This document shows positions 23,453 to 30,077 of a stretch of DNA of 31,473 nt, piece by piece (the stretch's first letter is position 1; each line of letters begins with the position of its first letter). This DNA is from VRUE01 sp035260485 (lineage in GTDB: Bacteria > Actinomycetota > Thermoleophilia > Solirubrobacterales > 70-9): contig DATFVC010000082.1 in the NCBI GenBank assembly GCA_035260485.1, positions 1-31,473 of the forward strand, in the 5' to 3' direction. The translations under genes and the position numbers were made by a program. The notes under the pieces were generated by a model. That model was given only the letters and a program-made list of their open reading frames with translations. It searched no databases and was not told the DNA's origin.

Positions 23453-23487
23453 GGCTGGCAAGCACCGAGGCACCGAGCTTGCCGGCC
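23453..23487 (+). terminator. Stem-loop after the cyclase gene
   Basis: Arms 23453-23463 and 23477-23487 form an 11-bp stem with one G-U pair and a 13-base loop, 20 bases beyond the cyclase stop. No T-tract follows. It lies between convergent transcription units, so it may act for either strand. Confidence 0.4.
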
Positions 23488-23560
23488 TCGGGCTACTCGC
23501 CCTTGGCCTCGGCATCCGCTACGGGCTGCTCGCCTTTTGAGAACGACCAACCCTGTGCCG

Positions 23561-23878
23561 TCAGGAACCTTCTACGTCGAACTCGACTTCGTACACGGCG
23601 TCAATTTCCATCTCAATGCTGCCGGGAGTCCACGTCACCCCTGCGAGAAGATCATGGACCCGGACAGACAGCGAACCGGCAAGCCTCACGTAGCTGTCGA
23701 ACTTGCCGGTAACGCGACCGTTCTCGATCTTGCCGATCCGATCCACTGAGATCATCGCCCGTTTGCTGAGGTCTTCCTGCGAGCAGCCTGCCCGCTTCCG
23801 CAAGAGGAACACGTTGTCCGCGATTCGCGCCCTCGCCTCGTAGGGCAATTCCCTGGATGGGATCGGCCCGTTCATCAT
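23561..23878 (-). CDS. XRE-family HTH regulator, paralogue 1
   Basis: The 105-residue product has an XRE helix-turn-helix at about residues 17-73 ('NVFLLRKRAGCSQEDLSKRA', then 'DRIGKIENGRVTG'). The C-terminus 'LLAGVTWTPGSIEMEIDAV' corresponds to the LxxG-x-x-W-x-P segment shared by the three neighbouring regulators. The start ATG at 23878 overlaps the stop of paralogue 2 as ATGA. It is the last gene of the operon that begins at 26367. No effector or toxin domain is present, so it is a DNA-binding regulator of unknown target. Confidence 0.87.
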   Translation of the reverse strand: MMNGPIPSRELPYEARARIADNVFLLRKRAGCSQEDLSKRAMISVDRIGKIENGRVTGKFDSYVRLAGSLSVRVHDLLAGVTWTPGSIEMEIDAVYEVEFDVEGS

Positions 23879-24243
23879 TTCCGGCGCCTTTTGCCGGGGG
23901 TCGCCTGCGCGCGGAGTGCGGCGACCTCCGCTGTAAGCTCGGGATCGTCCGGCACCTCGAAGCCGCCTGGGGTGATGATCGTCTCGGGCGGCGTCCAGAG
24001 AATGCCCGCGGTGAGCTCGTCCGTCGTCACCCCCAGCCCTCCCGCCACGCGAACGAAGGTCTGGATATAGGGCACCGTCCGACCAATCTCCAATTTAGAG
24101 GCTGCGGTGGGGTGAATCTCGGCCCGGAAGGCAAACTCCTCCTGGCTGATCCCGAGTCGCTTCCGATGCTTCCGCACGTTGGCGCCGAGCCTCGCCCGTA
24201 GCTCGTCGGAGGGCGGAAGGGGCTGTTTCCGACCGAAGCTCAT
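23875..24243 (-). CDS. XRE-family HTH regulator, paralogue 2
   Basis: From the ATG at 24243 the product has 122 residues. The helix-turn-helix is at about residues 19-75 ('NVRKHRKRLGISQEEFAFRA', 'SKLEIGRTVP'), and the tail has 'LTAGILWTPPETIITPGG', matching the LxxGxxW motif of the cluster, then a basic C-terminus. The frame is open to 24360, but the ATG at 24243 overlaps the upstream stop (ATGA), so the 39-residue Arg-rich extension is rejected. Translational coupling on both sides is likely. Confidence 0.88.
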   Translation of the reverse strand: MSFGRKQPLPPSDELRARLGANVRKHRKRLGISQEEFAFRAEIHPTAASKLEIGRTVPYIQTFVRVAGGLGVTTDELTAGILWTPPETIITPGGFEVPDDPELTAEVAALRAQATPGKRRRK

Positions 24244-24551
24244 GCCTTCCCCGCCTTCCGCGTGCCGGACGCCGAGGACGAAGGAGAGCCGTCCTCGACG
24301 CCGAACTCGCCCTCGATCTGGCGGCCGGGGTACCAGCGCAGACCGGCCATCAGATCGCACGGAGAGGCTTCGACCCCGGCCGACATTTTCAAGATCGTGT
24401 CGAGCCGTGGAAGTTGCTCGCCTCGCTCGATCTTGCCGATGCCAACCCGGTGCAACCCGGTCAGATCGGCCAGCTCCTGCTGGCTGAGGTCGGCGCGACG
24501 GCGCTGGCGCCAGAGATTGCGCCCGAATCTCACGGCCAATGGAGAATCCAT
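24240..24551 (-). CDS. XRE-family HTH regulator, paralogue 3
   Basis: From the ATG at 24551 the product has 103 residues. The helix-turn-helix lies at about 8-65 ('GRNLWRQRRRADLSQQELAD', 'GIGKIERGEQLPRLDTI'), and 'DLMAGLRWYPGRQIEGEFGV' is the shared tail motif. The ATG overlaps the upstream stop by one base (TAATG), which selects this start over the longer frame to 24638. The Ser-rich, Lys-ending tail differs from the siblings, so the paralogues have diverged outside the HTH. Confidence 0.88.
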   Translation of the reverse strand: MDSPLAVRFGRNLWRQRRRADLSQQELADLTGLHRVGIGKIERGEQLPRLDTILKMSAGVEASPCDLMAGLRWYPGRQIEGEFGVEDGSPSSSASGTRKAGKA

Positions 24552-24871
24552 TAGCGAGACCTCGATAGCTGAGCGTCCTTCGGTGCAGAGGCGCCCTGTT
24601 GCACCCATTCGCCGCGCTGTACGCGCCCGGCGTGCCAAACCATCCCGGTCAACAGCTCACACGGCTCGGCTTCGATGGCACCGGCGAGCTTGACGACCGT
24701 GTCGAGCCGAGGGAGCCGCAGGCCCCGCTCTAGCAAGCTGATCTCCGTTACATGCAGGCCGGCGCGCGCGGCGGTCTCCCCTTGCGAGAGATCGACCCGG
24801 CTGCGCAGGCGAATCAAGTTCTCGCCAAAGCGCCGCCTGACCCCGTTGAGCGCCTGGGTACTACGACCCAT
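24551..24871 (-). CDS. XRE-family HTH regulator, paralogue 4
   Basis: The 106-residue product has a helix-turn-helix at about 14-71 ('GENLIRLRSRVDLSQGETAA', 'ISLLERGLRLPRLDTVVKL') and the shared tail 'ELLTGMVWHAGRVQRGEW'. Paralogues 3 and 4 are most alike ('LPRLDT' in both). The ATG at 24871 is preceded by GGAGGT seven bases upstream and overlaps the end of the OB-fold gene by 11 bases. It is the first of the four tandem regulators in the transcript. Confidence 0.88.
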   Translation of the reverse strand: MGRSTQALNGVRRRFGENLIRLRSRVDLSQGETAARAGLHVTEISLLERGLRLPRLDTVVKLAGAIEAEPCELLTGMVWHAGRVQRGEWVQQGASAPKDAQLSRSR

Positions 24872-25295
24872 CGGGCCTACCTCCGGGGATCAGCAGCTCA
24901 TCGTGGCCGGGCGGAGGCCCAGGGTGGATAAGCGCGGCGACGATCGCGCTGCGCTTGCTGCTACGCCCGCCCGAGCTCACCCACCTCTCGCTGAGCTGGC
25001 CCGCCGCGAGGATCGGCACGCCGCCTTCCAGCTCCCGGATGGCGTGCTGCTCGGCGAGTGCCGCTGACACTTCGACCTCGCAAGTCGCCCACGTCAGCAG
25101 CATCTGCGGGCGCTCGGGGTCGGCAACCGGGAACTCGATCCGCAGCAGCGTGACCGGCTCGCCGATCGGGTTCCTGCCGGGGCGCGGATCATCGAGCAGC
25201 GTCCCGGTCAGAACCGAGTGATTGAGGCCCGGCGGATCGGCGTCGGGCAGGCGTAGCCGGTAGCCGTTGTGCCGTCCGGCGCGGCACCCGCTCAT
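24861..25295 (-). CDS. OB-fold, single-strand-DNA-binding-like protein
   Basis: The 144-residue product has an OB-like core at about residues 26-125. It runs from 'SVLTGTLLDDPRPG' through 'VTLLRIEFPVADPE' to 'GVPILAAGQLSERW', the same order of strands as in SSB/PriB-type domains ('V.L.G.L..DP', 'F.VA', 'V.V.G.L..R'). SSB-like proteins coat ssDNA during replication or conjugation. The basic N-terminus and Gly/Pro-rich C-terminus lack the acidic DDDxPF tip of bacterial SSB. The start ATG at 25295 overlaps the stop of the winged-helix gene (ATGA); a longer frame to 25346 is rejected. Assignment is by fold pattern only. Confidence 0.6.
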   Translation of the reverse strand: MSGCRAGRHNGYRLRLPDADPPGLNHSVLTGTLLDDPRPGRNPIGEPVTLLRIEFPVADPERPQMLLTWATCEVEVSAALAEQHAIRELEGGVPILAAGQLSERWVSSGGRSSKRSAIVAALIHPGPPPGHDELLIPGGRPDGS

Positions 25296-25954
25296 GGTCC
25301 ACCTCGCGTCCATGACCCATCGCCGGTCGGGGTGTCCTGATCCCATGCCCAGGTCGCCCGCCGTCCCGGCCTCGGTCCTGGGTCTTCGTCCACGTCCGAG
25401 CGATCGTCCTCAGGCTCAAGCCACTCAGTTAGGCAGTAGGTGGCGGAAGCAAAGCGCCAAGAGACCAGGCGAAGGCGCTCGCTCAGCTCAAAACATTCCT
25501 TTGACATCACCGGCCGGTACTGACCGATGAGGTCGCCGGCCGCCTGTAGCACGTCGTACATATCCGACCTGAATCCTTCGACTCGCACGGCCGCCTTCGT
25601 CCGGGCGTGCCTCCAAGCGCGATGCTGCGGCGACTCGGGCAGATCATCTACCTCACCGGCCTCGCGAGCGCTCGCCAATCGCTCCCGGCCAACGTCGGTC
25701 AAGCTCCAGAATGGCTCTCCCCGCCGCTCGATCACGGTCAGCAAGCCGGCCCGCCGTAACCCTTCGAGCCGAGGAAAGAGAACGGCGTTCGTATCCGGCT
25801 CGGGCACGAAGCCGAGGTGTTCCGTGAGAACGGAGGTCAAGACCTCGTCTTCCTGCTCGTGGTGCATCGCCCGATCGACGGCCTCAAGGATCAAGCCGTC
25901 GCTGACCTCGGTGTACGGCCCCAGTTCCTGCCCGGCCTCCTCCGGCGCGGTCAC
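25292..25954 (-). CDS. Winged-helix (PadR/MarR-like) protein
   Basis: The 220-residue product has an N-terminal winged-helix domain at about residues 20-100 ('LTSVLTEHLGFVPEPD', 'VLFPRLEGLRRAGLLTVIER', wing 'RGEPFWSLTDVGRERL'). A helical C-terminal part follows (about 105-185, with 'YDVLQAAGDLIGQYRP') and then an acidic and basic tail. It is probably a DNA-binding regulator with an unknown ligand or partner domain. The GTG start overlaps the upstream stop as GTGA, and its stop overlaps the OB-fold gene start. Confidence 0.75.
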   Translation of the reverse strand: MTAPEEAGQELGPYTEVSDGLILEAVDRAMHHEQEDEVLTSVLTEHLGFVPEPDTNAVLFPRLEGLRRAGLLTVIERRGEPFWSLTDVGRERLASAREAGEVDDLPESPQHRAWRHARTKAAVRVEGFRSDMYDVLQAAGDLIGQYRPVMSKECFELSERLRLVSWRFASATYCLTEWLEPEDDRSDVDEDPGPRPGRRATWAWDQDTPTGDGSWTRGGP

Positions 25955-26367
25955 GCTGACTGCCCGCCCCGCGGATCGAGCTCGGCCAGCACCCTCTCGC
26001 AGGTCTCGTAGCCGAGCTGGAAGCGTCGATCAGTGTCGGCGTCGTCGCGGCGCGACCGAGCCTCGCTGCTGCCCGACCCGACGAGAATCTTCACGGCTTC
26101 GCCGTGCAGGCGTTTGAGCAGTTCCATCAGATCGTGCGCCGGCATCGTCAGATCGAACGTCTCGCGCTCGTCGTGCTCATCCCAGCCGATGTCTTGCAAC
26201 AGGCGGAAGTCTTCGGAGAACTCCAAGCCCAACTGCTCGGCCTTGGCGAAGTCTCGGGTCCGCTCCAGGGCGATCCAGAAGTCCTCGATGCTGCCGAGGT
26301 GATTGCGGACCAGTTCGTAGAGCCCGTCGCGCTGATCGCGGTCGATGGTGATGGTCGTCTCGGGCAT
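25951..26367 (-). CDS. Small acidic protein of unknown function, first gene of the XRE operon
   Basis: From the ATG at 26367 the product has 138 residues. It is helical and acidic ('VRNHLGSIEDFWIALERTRD', 'DIGWDEHDERETFDLTMP', 'LMELLKRLHGEAVKIL'). No family is recognised. GGAGGAGG lies shortly upstream of this ATG, a strong ribosome-binding site that decides the start; nine more codons are open upstream. It leads the seven-gene overlapping operon and is conserved enough in codon use to be real, but its role is unknown. Confidence 0.7.
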   Translation of the reverse strand: MPETTITIDRDQRDGLYELVRNHLGSIEDFWIALERTRDFAKAEQLGLEFSEDFRLLQDIGWDEHDERETFDLTMPAHDLMELLKRLHGEAVKILVGSGSSEARSRRDDADTDRRFQLGYETCERVLAELDPRGGQSA

Positions 26368-26651
26368 TGGCGCCCCTCCTCCAGGTAGGGGCACCGAGAA
26401 CGAGCCGGCGACGCGGTCCAGTGCGACCTACGTCGGTACCGTCTCTCTCGCATCGAAGGCTCGTACTTCGGTGCCGGGCCCCGGGGCGTTGGCGCGTCGC
26501 CGGGGCCACTTATTCGCGTTTCTCGCGGCGAACGTAGGTGGACTGGAGGCCCAGCACAAGGGCTGGAATCGACCTCTGCCGAACGTCATCTTGCCCCAGA
26601 GCTTGCCCCAAGGCCATTTTTCACCGTTTTTGAGGTTCCCCAAAAACGCGA
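26368..26651. other. Intergenic stretch between XRE operon and initiator tRNA
   Basis: No coding frame is supported here. A stem-loop with 8-bp arms (26477-26484 with 26500-26507, 15-base loop) is present without a T-tract. The promoter of the XRE operon must lie here, but I see no clear -35/-10 pair. The sequence 3' of the tRNA terminator would be the place for an element end; no direct repeat of the tRNA 3' end is visible within the window. Confidence 0.5.
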
Positions 26652-26674
26652 AAACCCGCTTGATAAGCGGGTTT
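26652..26674 (-). terminator. Rho-independent terminator of the initiator tRNA
   Basis: A perfect 10-bp stem (26652-26661 with 26665-26674) with a 3-base loop is followed on the minus strand by TTTTCGCGTTTTT. It lies nine bases beyond the tRNA 3' end. Confidence 0.9.
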
Positions 26675-26682
26675 CCGTCCTA

Positions 26683-26756
<74 letters not shown>

Positions 26757-26886
26757 GCGGTCTGTCAATCCTAGCAATGAGGCGCTTGGGCAGCCTAGGA
26801 CTGCGGGCGGGACCGTACGAGCGCTTGCGTGGCGGCGCCAGCGGGACGGAGGCCGGGCAGAGGTCTCTCTAAAGTGCCCGGCCCAC

Positions 26887-27819
26887 ATGGCTGAGAATTC
26901 TCAACGGGTCGCGGTGATCGACGTCGGCAGCAACTCGACGCGGCTGCTGGTCGCCGATGTCGACGGCGGCGTCTCGGTGCTCGAGCGGCAGAGCCGGGTC
27001 ACTCGGCTGGGCCGCGGCGTTGACCTTTCCGGGCAACTCGCCGATGAGGCGATCGAGGCCGCTTGTGCGGCGATCGCCGACTACGTCGCGATCTGCCGCG
27101 AGGCCGGCGCCGAGAAGGTCGCGGCGATCGCCACCAGCGCCGTGCGCGACGCCTCCAACGGCAGCGCCTTCATCGCCGAGCTGCGCGAGCGCTTCGCCCT
27201 CTCGGCCCGCGTCCTGGACGGCGAGGAGGAGGCGCGCCTCACGTATCGCGGCGCGACCGCCGCGCAGCCACCGGCGGCGCCAACGCTCGTGATTGACATC
27301 GGCGGCGGCTCGACCGAGATGATCGTCGGCGCCAACGCCGAGATCGCCTTCCACGCATCTCTCCAGGCAGGCGTCGTCCGCCATACCGAGCGGCACATCT
27401 CTGCCGATCCGCCCACGGCAGTCGAGCTCGAGGCCCTGGCGGCCGACGTCCGAGTGCTGATCGAGGCCGCCCTCGCCGGCCACGACAGGGCCCATGCATC
27501 GGCTGGCATCGCCGTGGCCGGCACCCCGACCTCGCTCTCCGCCACCGAGCTCGGGCTCGAGCCCTACAACCCGGCCCGGGTACACGGCCACGTCCTCTCG
27601 CTGGAGACGATCCAACACCTGCTGTCGCAGTTCGCCTCTGCGCCGCTGGCCGAGCGAGCAGCGATTCCCGGCCTGCACCCCGACCGCGCGCCTACGATCA
27701 TTGCCGGTTGCGTGATCCTGATCGAGGCGATGCGAGCCTTCGACCTCGACCGGATCCAGGCATCCGAGCACGACATCCTCTACGGGATGGCGCTCGAGAC
27801 CGCGTCACAACATGCATAG
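26887..27819 (+). CDS. ppx: Ppx/GppA-family exopolyphosphatase
   Basis: The 310-residue protein shows the ASKHA-type nucleotide-binding motifs of the family: 'VAVIDVGSNSTRLLVADV' (residues 8-25) and 'LVIDIGGGSTEMIVG' (about 136-150), with 'ATSAVRDASNG' between them. Ppx releases phosphate from polyphosphate, and GppA converts pppGpp to ppGpp. The short single-module length fits the actinobacterial Ppx type. TAAAGT (26870-26875) lies 11 bases before the ATG with no ribosome-binding site, so the mRNA is probably leaderless. It is a housekeeping gene and marks core chromosome. Confidence 0.93.
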   Translation: MAENSQRVAVIDVGSNSTRLLVADVDGGVSVLERQSRVTRLGRGVDLSGQLADEAIEAACAAIADYVAICREAGAEKVAAIATSAVRDASNGSAFIAELRERFALSARVLDGEEEARLTYRGATAAQPPAAPTLVIDIGGGSTEMIVGANAEIAFHASLQAGVVRHTERHISADPPTAVELEALAADVRVLIEAALAGHDRAHASAGIAVAGTPTSLSATELGLEPYNPARVHGHVLSLETIQHLLSQFASAPLAERAAIPGLHPDRAPTIIAGCVILIEAMRAFDLDRIQASEHDILYGMALETASQHA

Positions 27820-27902
27820 CTCCGCATGAACAGGTTTGTGCCCACGCCGTGGGACCGGGTGTACAGATGAGTTTTCGGCACCCGTCCAGATGGGTAAACG
27901 TG

Positions 27903-27931
27903 TTGGTCGAACCCCAAAAACTTGGTAAAGT
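27903..27931 (+). promoter_or_regulatory. Housekeeping-type promoter of an orphan transcription unit
   Basis: TTGGTC (27903-27908), a 17-bp spacer and TAAAGT (27926-27931) form a good vegetative promoter with a predicted start near 27938. It is the best match to a canonical promoter in the window and does not precede an annotated protein gene. Confidence 0.6.
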
Positions 27932-27937
27932 GCTTCT

Positions 27938-28186
27938 ACCGAATTGTCAGTAGCGACAAAAGCAGCTCCTAGACATTTCGGACAGGCGAGCGCATACTCG
28001 TCACATCGGGGAAGAGGTGAGGACGAGAGTCTCCATCGCTGATCCGGTCATAGGGTTCGGACGATTGCCGCATCATGGCGCCTCCCGCCGTCTGGGCCCA
28101 TCGAATAAGAACTGGTCCCTGAAGACGTACCCCTGCCCGTCCTGAGGGGCCAACTTGAATCGACCGCCAGCGATGGCGGTCGATTC
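27938..28186 (+). ncRNA. Candidate structured ncRNA or micro-protein transcript
   Basis: A promoter at 27903-27931 and a strong stem-loop at 28157-28186 bracket about 250 bases with no standard protein gene. Segments near 27980 (GGACAGGCGAG) and 28132-28142 (CCTGCCCGTCC) can form a long closing stem with two mismatches, and internal hairpins such as CCCCT/AGGGG (28130-28149) are possible. This fits a 6S-like or other regulatory RNA. Alternatively a GTG at 28017, with a purine-rich GGGGAAGAG directly in front, opens 42 codons (28017-28145, 'VSIADPVIGFGRLPHHG' to 'LKTYPCPS'). Codon use is less GC3-biased than in neighbouring genes, so I favour RNA, without certainty. Confidence 0.4.
28157..28186 (+). 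terminator. Strong stem-loop ending the orphan unit
   Basis: Arms 28157-28169 and 28174-28186 give a perfect 13-bp stem with a GCGA loop. A T-tract is lacking (TCTCGTCT follows). It lies 53 bases beyond the stop of the minus-strand ThDP gene, so it could serve both strands. Confidence 0.6.
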
Positions 28187-28239
28187 TCGTCTGGGAGCTG
28201 GTCCCGAACGATCCAGCCAGCTAGCCGGCTTTGGCTCTC

Positions 28240-29850
28240 TCAAGCCAAATTAGACTTGCGCGGGTAGACGACCTCGGGATCCGTGAGGACGTTGACCAGG
28301 GTCGGGCGGCCAGACTCGAAGGCACGCTCCAGCACCGGCCGCAGCTGCCCGGGATCGCTGACGAGAACCCCGTCGCAGCCCAATGCTTCGACCATCTTCT
28401 CGTAGGGCGTCTCCGGCCGCAGCTCTGCTGCCACCGAGTAGCCGTAGAGGAATTTCATTGGGTGATGCTCGAGCGCCCAGATGCCGTTGTTGCCCATCAC
28501 ACCCACCACGGGCAGACCGTGACGCGCCAAAGTGTCGAACTCCATGCCTGCGAAGCCAAAGGCCCCGTCGCCAAGCAACAGGCAGACCTGCCGGTCGGGG
28601 TGGGCGAGCTTGGCGCCGATCGCCTGGCCGGGGCCGGCGCCGAGGCAGCCGAAGGGGCCCGGGTCCATCCAGCAGCCCGGCTCGTGGGTATCGATGAAGC
28701 GACCGGCGTAGGAGACGAAGTCGCCGCCGTCGCCGATCACGATCGCATTTCGATCCAGCACTTCACCCAGCTCCTTGTAGACGCGGACCGGATGCAGAGG
28801 CGAGCGGTCGTCGTTCAGCTCGTTCAGCTCGGTGGCGCGCTTCTCGGCCTCGACCTCGCGCAACTGCGCGAGCCAGCCGTCAGTGCGCCCCCGCCCCTCG
28901 GCCACCAACTCGCGGATCGCCCCCAACGTCGCCGCGACGTCCCCGATCAGGTCGACCTCGGGCGCGCGGTTCGCGGTCAGGGCGTTGGGGGCGGCGTCGA
29001 GCCGGATCAGCTTCGTCTCCTCGCCGAAGCTGCCACCGAAACCGAGCCGGAAGTCGATCGGCACGCCGACCACGAGCGCCACATCGGCGCCCTTTAGACC
29101 GGCGCCGCGTGCACGGCTGAATGCCAGCTCGTGGTCGGCGGCGAGGCAGCCACGGCCCAGCCCGTTGAGGAAGACAGGGATCCCGAGCGCCTCGGCCAGC
29201 GCACGCAGCTCCTCCTCGCCGTGGCCCCAGTAGAGGCCGCTGCCGGCCATGATCGCCGGTCGGTCGGCCCCGTCCAGCAGCGCCGCGGCCTCTTCGATCC
29301 CAGGCGCCGGCTGCGGCTCGAGGCCAGCGACAGCCGGAATCTCGGCCTCCGCCTCGCTGAAGACGATGTCGAGCGGATAGTCGACGAAGGTCGGCCCGCA
29401 GGGCGCGCTGAGCGCCAGATCGAGGGCCGCCGCCGTCCGCGCGCCGATTCGATCGGTCTCCTTCACCGTCTCCGCCGACTTGACCAGCGGCGCGACGAAG
29501 GGCAGGTGGTCGATCTCCTGCAGCGAGCCCGAGCCCCAGCGCAACTCCGGCGCCCGACCGCCGAGCACGCAGACGGGCGAGCAATTCGCCTGGGCGCCGG
29601 CGATCGCGCTGATCCCGTTGGTCACCCCTGGGCCGGCGGTCAGCGCCGCTGCGCCGACTCGCCTGGTCGCCTTGGCGAAGCCCTCCGCGGCGAAGGCCGC
29701 CGACTGCTCGTGCCGCACATCGACGATCTCGATCCCCTCGGCTTTGCAGCCGTCATAGATCGAGAACAGATGCCCGCCGGACAGCGTGAAGAGATGGCTG
29801 ACGCCGCGCGACTTCAGCGCCCGAGCAACTATCCGCCCCCCGTGGTCCAT
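28240..29850 (-). CDS. ThDP-dependent enzyme, acetolactate synthase-like
   Basis: From the ATG at 29850 the product has 536 residues. The N-terminal PYR domain has the catalytic Glu48 ('VDVRHEQSAAFAAEGFAKAT') and 'ALTAGPGVTNGISAIAGAQ'. A central domain follows (about 185-330). The C-terminal PP domain has the ThDP-Mg motif 'GDGAFGFAGMEFDTL' (from about residue 427) ending in 'GNNGIWALE' (about 450). This is the acetolactate synthase/oxalyl-CoA decarboxylase/benzoylformate decarboxylase superfamily; the exact reaction is not clear, and a large-subunit role in branched-chain synthesis is unlikely without a neighbouring ilvN/ilvC. The frame extends upstream through a tRNA gene, so that start is impossible. 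TAGACT (29859-29864) eight bases upstream suggests a leaderless start. Confidence 0.88.
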   Translation of the reverse strand: MDHGGRIVARALKSRGVSHLFTLSGGHLFSIYDGCKAEGIEIVDVRHEQSAAFAAEGFAKATRRVGAAALTAGPGVTNGISAIAGAQANCSPVCVLGGRAPELRWGSGSLQEIDHLPFVAPLVKSAETVKETDRIGARTAAALDLALSAPCGPTFVDYPLDIVFSEAEAEIPAVAGLEPQPAPGIEEAAALLDGADRPAIMAGSGLYWGHGEEELRALAEALGIPVFLNGLGRGCLAADHELAFSRARGAGLKGADVALVVGVPIDFRLGFGGSFGEETKLIRLDAAPNALTANRAPEVDLIGDVAATLGAIRELVAEGRGRTDGWLAQLREVEAEKRATELNELNDDRSPLHPVRVYKELGEVLDRNAIVIGDGGDFVSYAGRFIDTHEPGCWMDPGPFGCLGAGPGQAIGAKLAHPDRQVCLLLGDGAFGFAGMEFDTLARHGLPVVGVMGNNGIWALEHHPMKFLYGYSVAAELRPETPYEKMVEALGCDGVLVSDPGQLRPVLERAFESGRPTLVNVLTDPEVVYPRKSNLA

Positions 29851-29865
29851 CGGCCGCGAGTCTAG

Positions 29866-29951
29866 TGCCCGGGGCGGGACTCGAACCCGCAAGCCCCCTG
29901 AGGGGCAGCGCATTTTAAGTGCGCCGCTTTTGCCAGTTTCGCCACCCGGGC
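29866..29951 (-). tRNA. tRNA-Leu (TAA)
   Basis: The 86-base class II tRNA has a paired 7-bp acceptor stem GCCCGGG/CCCGGGC, anticodon TAA in a CTTAAAA loop, a long variable arm (about TGCCCCTCAGGGGGCT) and an intact GGTTCGAGTCC T-arm. CCA is not encoded. Its 3' end is 15 bases upstream of the ThDP gene on the same strand, so the two may share a transcript. Confidence 0.95.
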
Positions 29952-30077
29952 AGAGGCGATGGTATCCCGGCTCACCCGGCACGTCTAAGCCCCGGATAAA
30001 TCTTTGTACAGACCGCAACTATCCCGCTGGTACGGTGTCCCTACTACGAAGACAACGCCTTCCCTGGAGAGTGAAGC

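Noticed and set aside
23450..23540. Plus-strand segment translating as a hydrophobic 'LAGLGLLALGLGIRYGLLAF' peptide
   Set aside because: The frame has no start codon after the preceding in-frame stop and coincides with a stem-loop; at most a gene remnant.
26869..27771. Long minus-strand frame opposite ppx
   Set aside because: Antisense shadow without domain features; the plus-strand frame has both Ppx/GppA nucleotide-binding motifs.
27840..27853. CCCAC-GCC-GTGGG hairpin after ppx
   Set aside because: Only five pairs and no T-tract; weak as a terminator.
28231..29097. Long plus-strand frame opposite the ThDP enzyme
   Set aside because: No recognisable domain; the minus-strand frame has the complete ThDP motif set.
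29851..30018. N-terminal extension of the ThDP enzyme
   Set aside because: The frame runs through the tRNA-Leu gene at 29866-29951; the extra residues are not part of the family.
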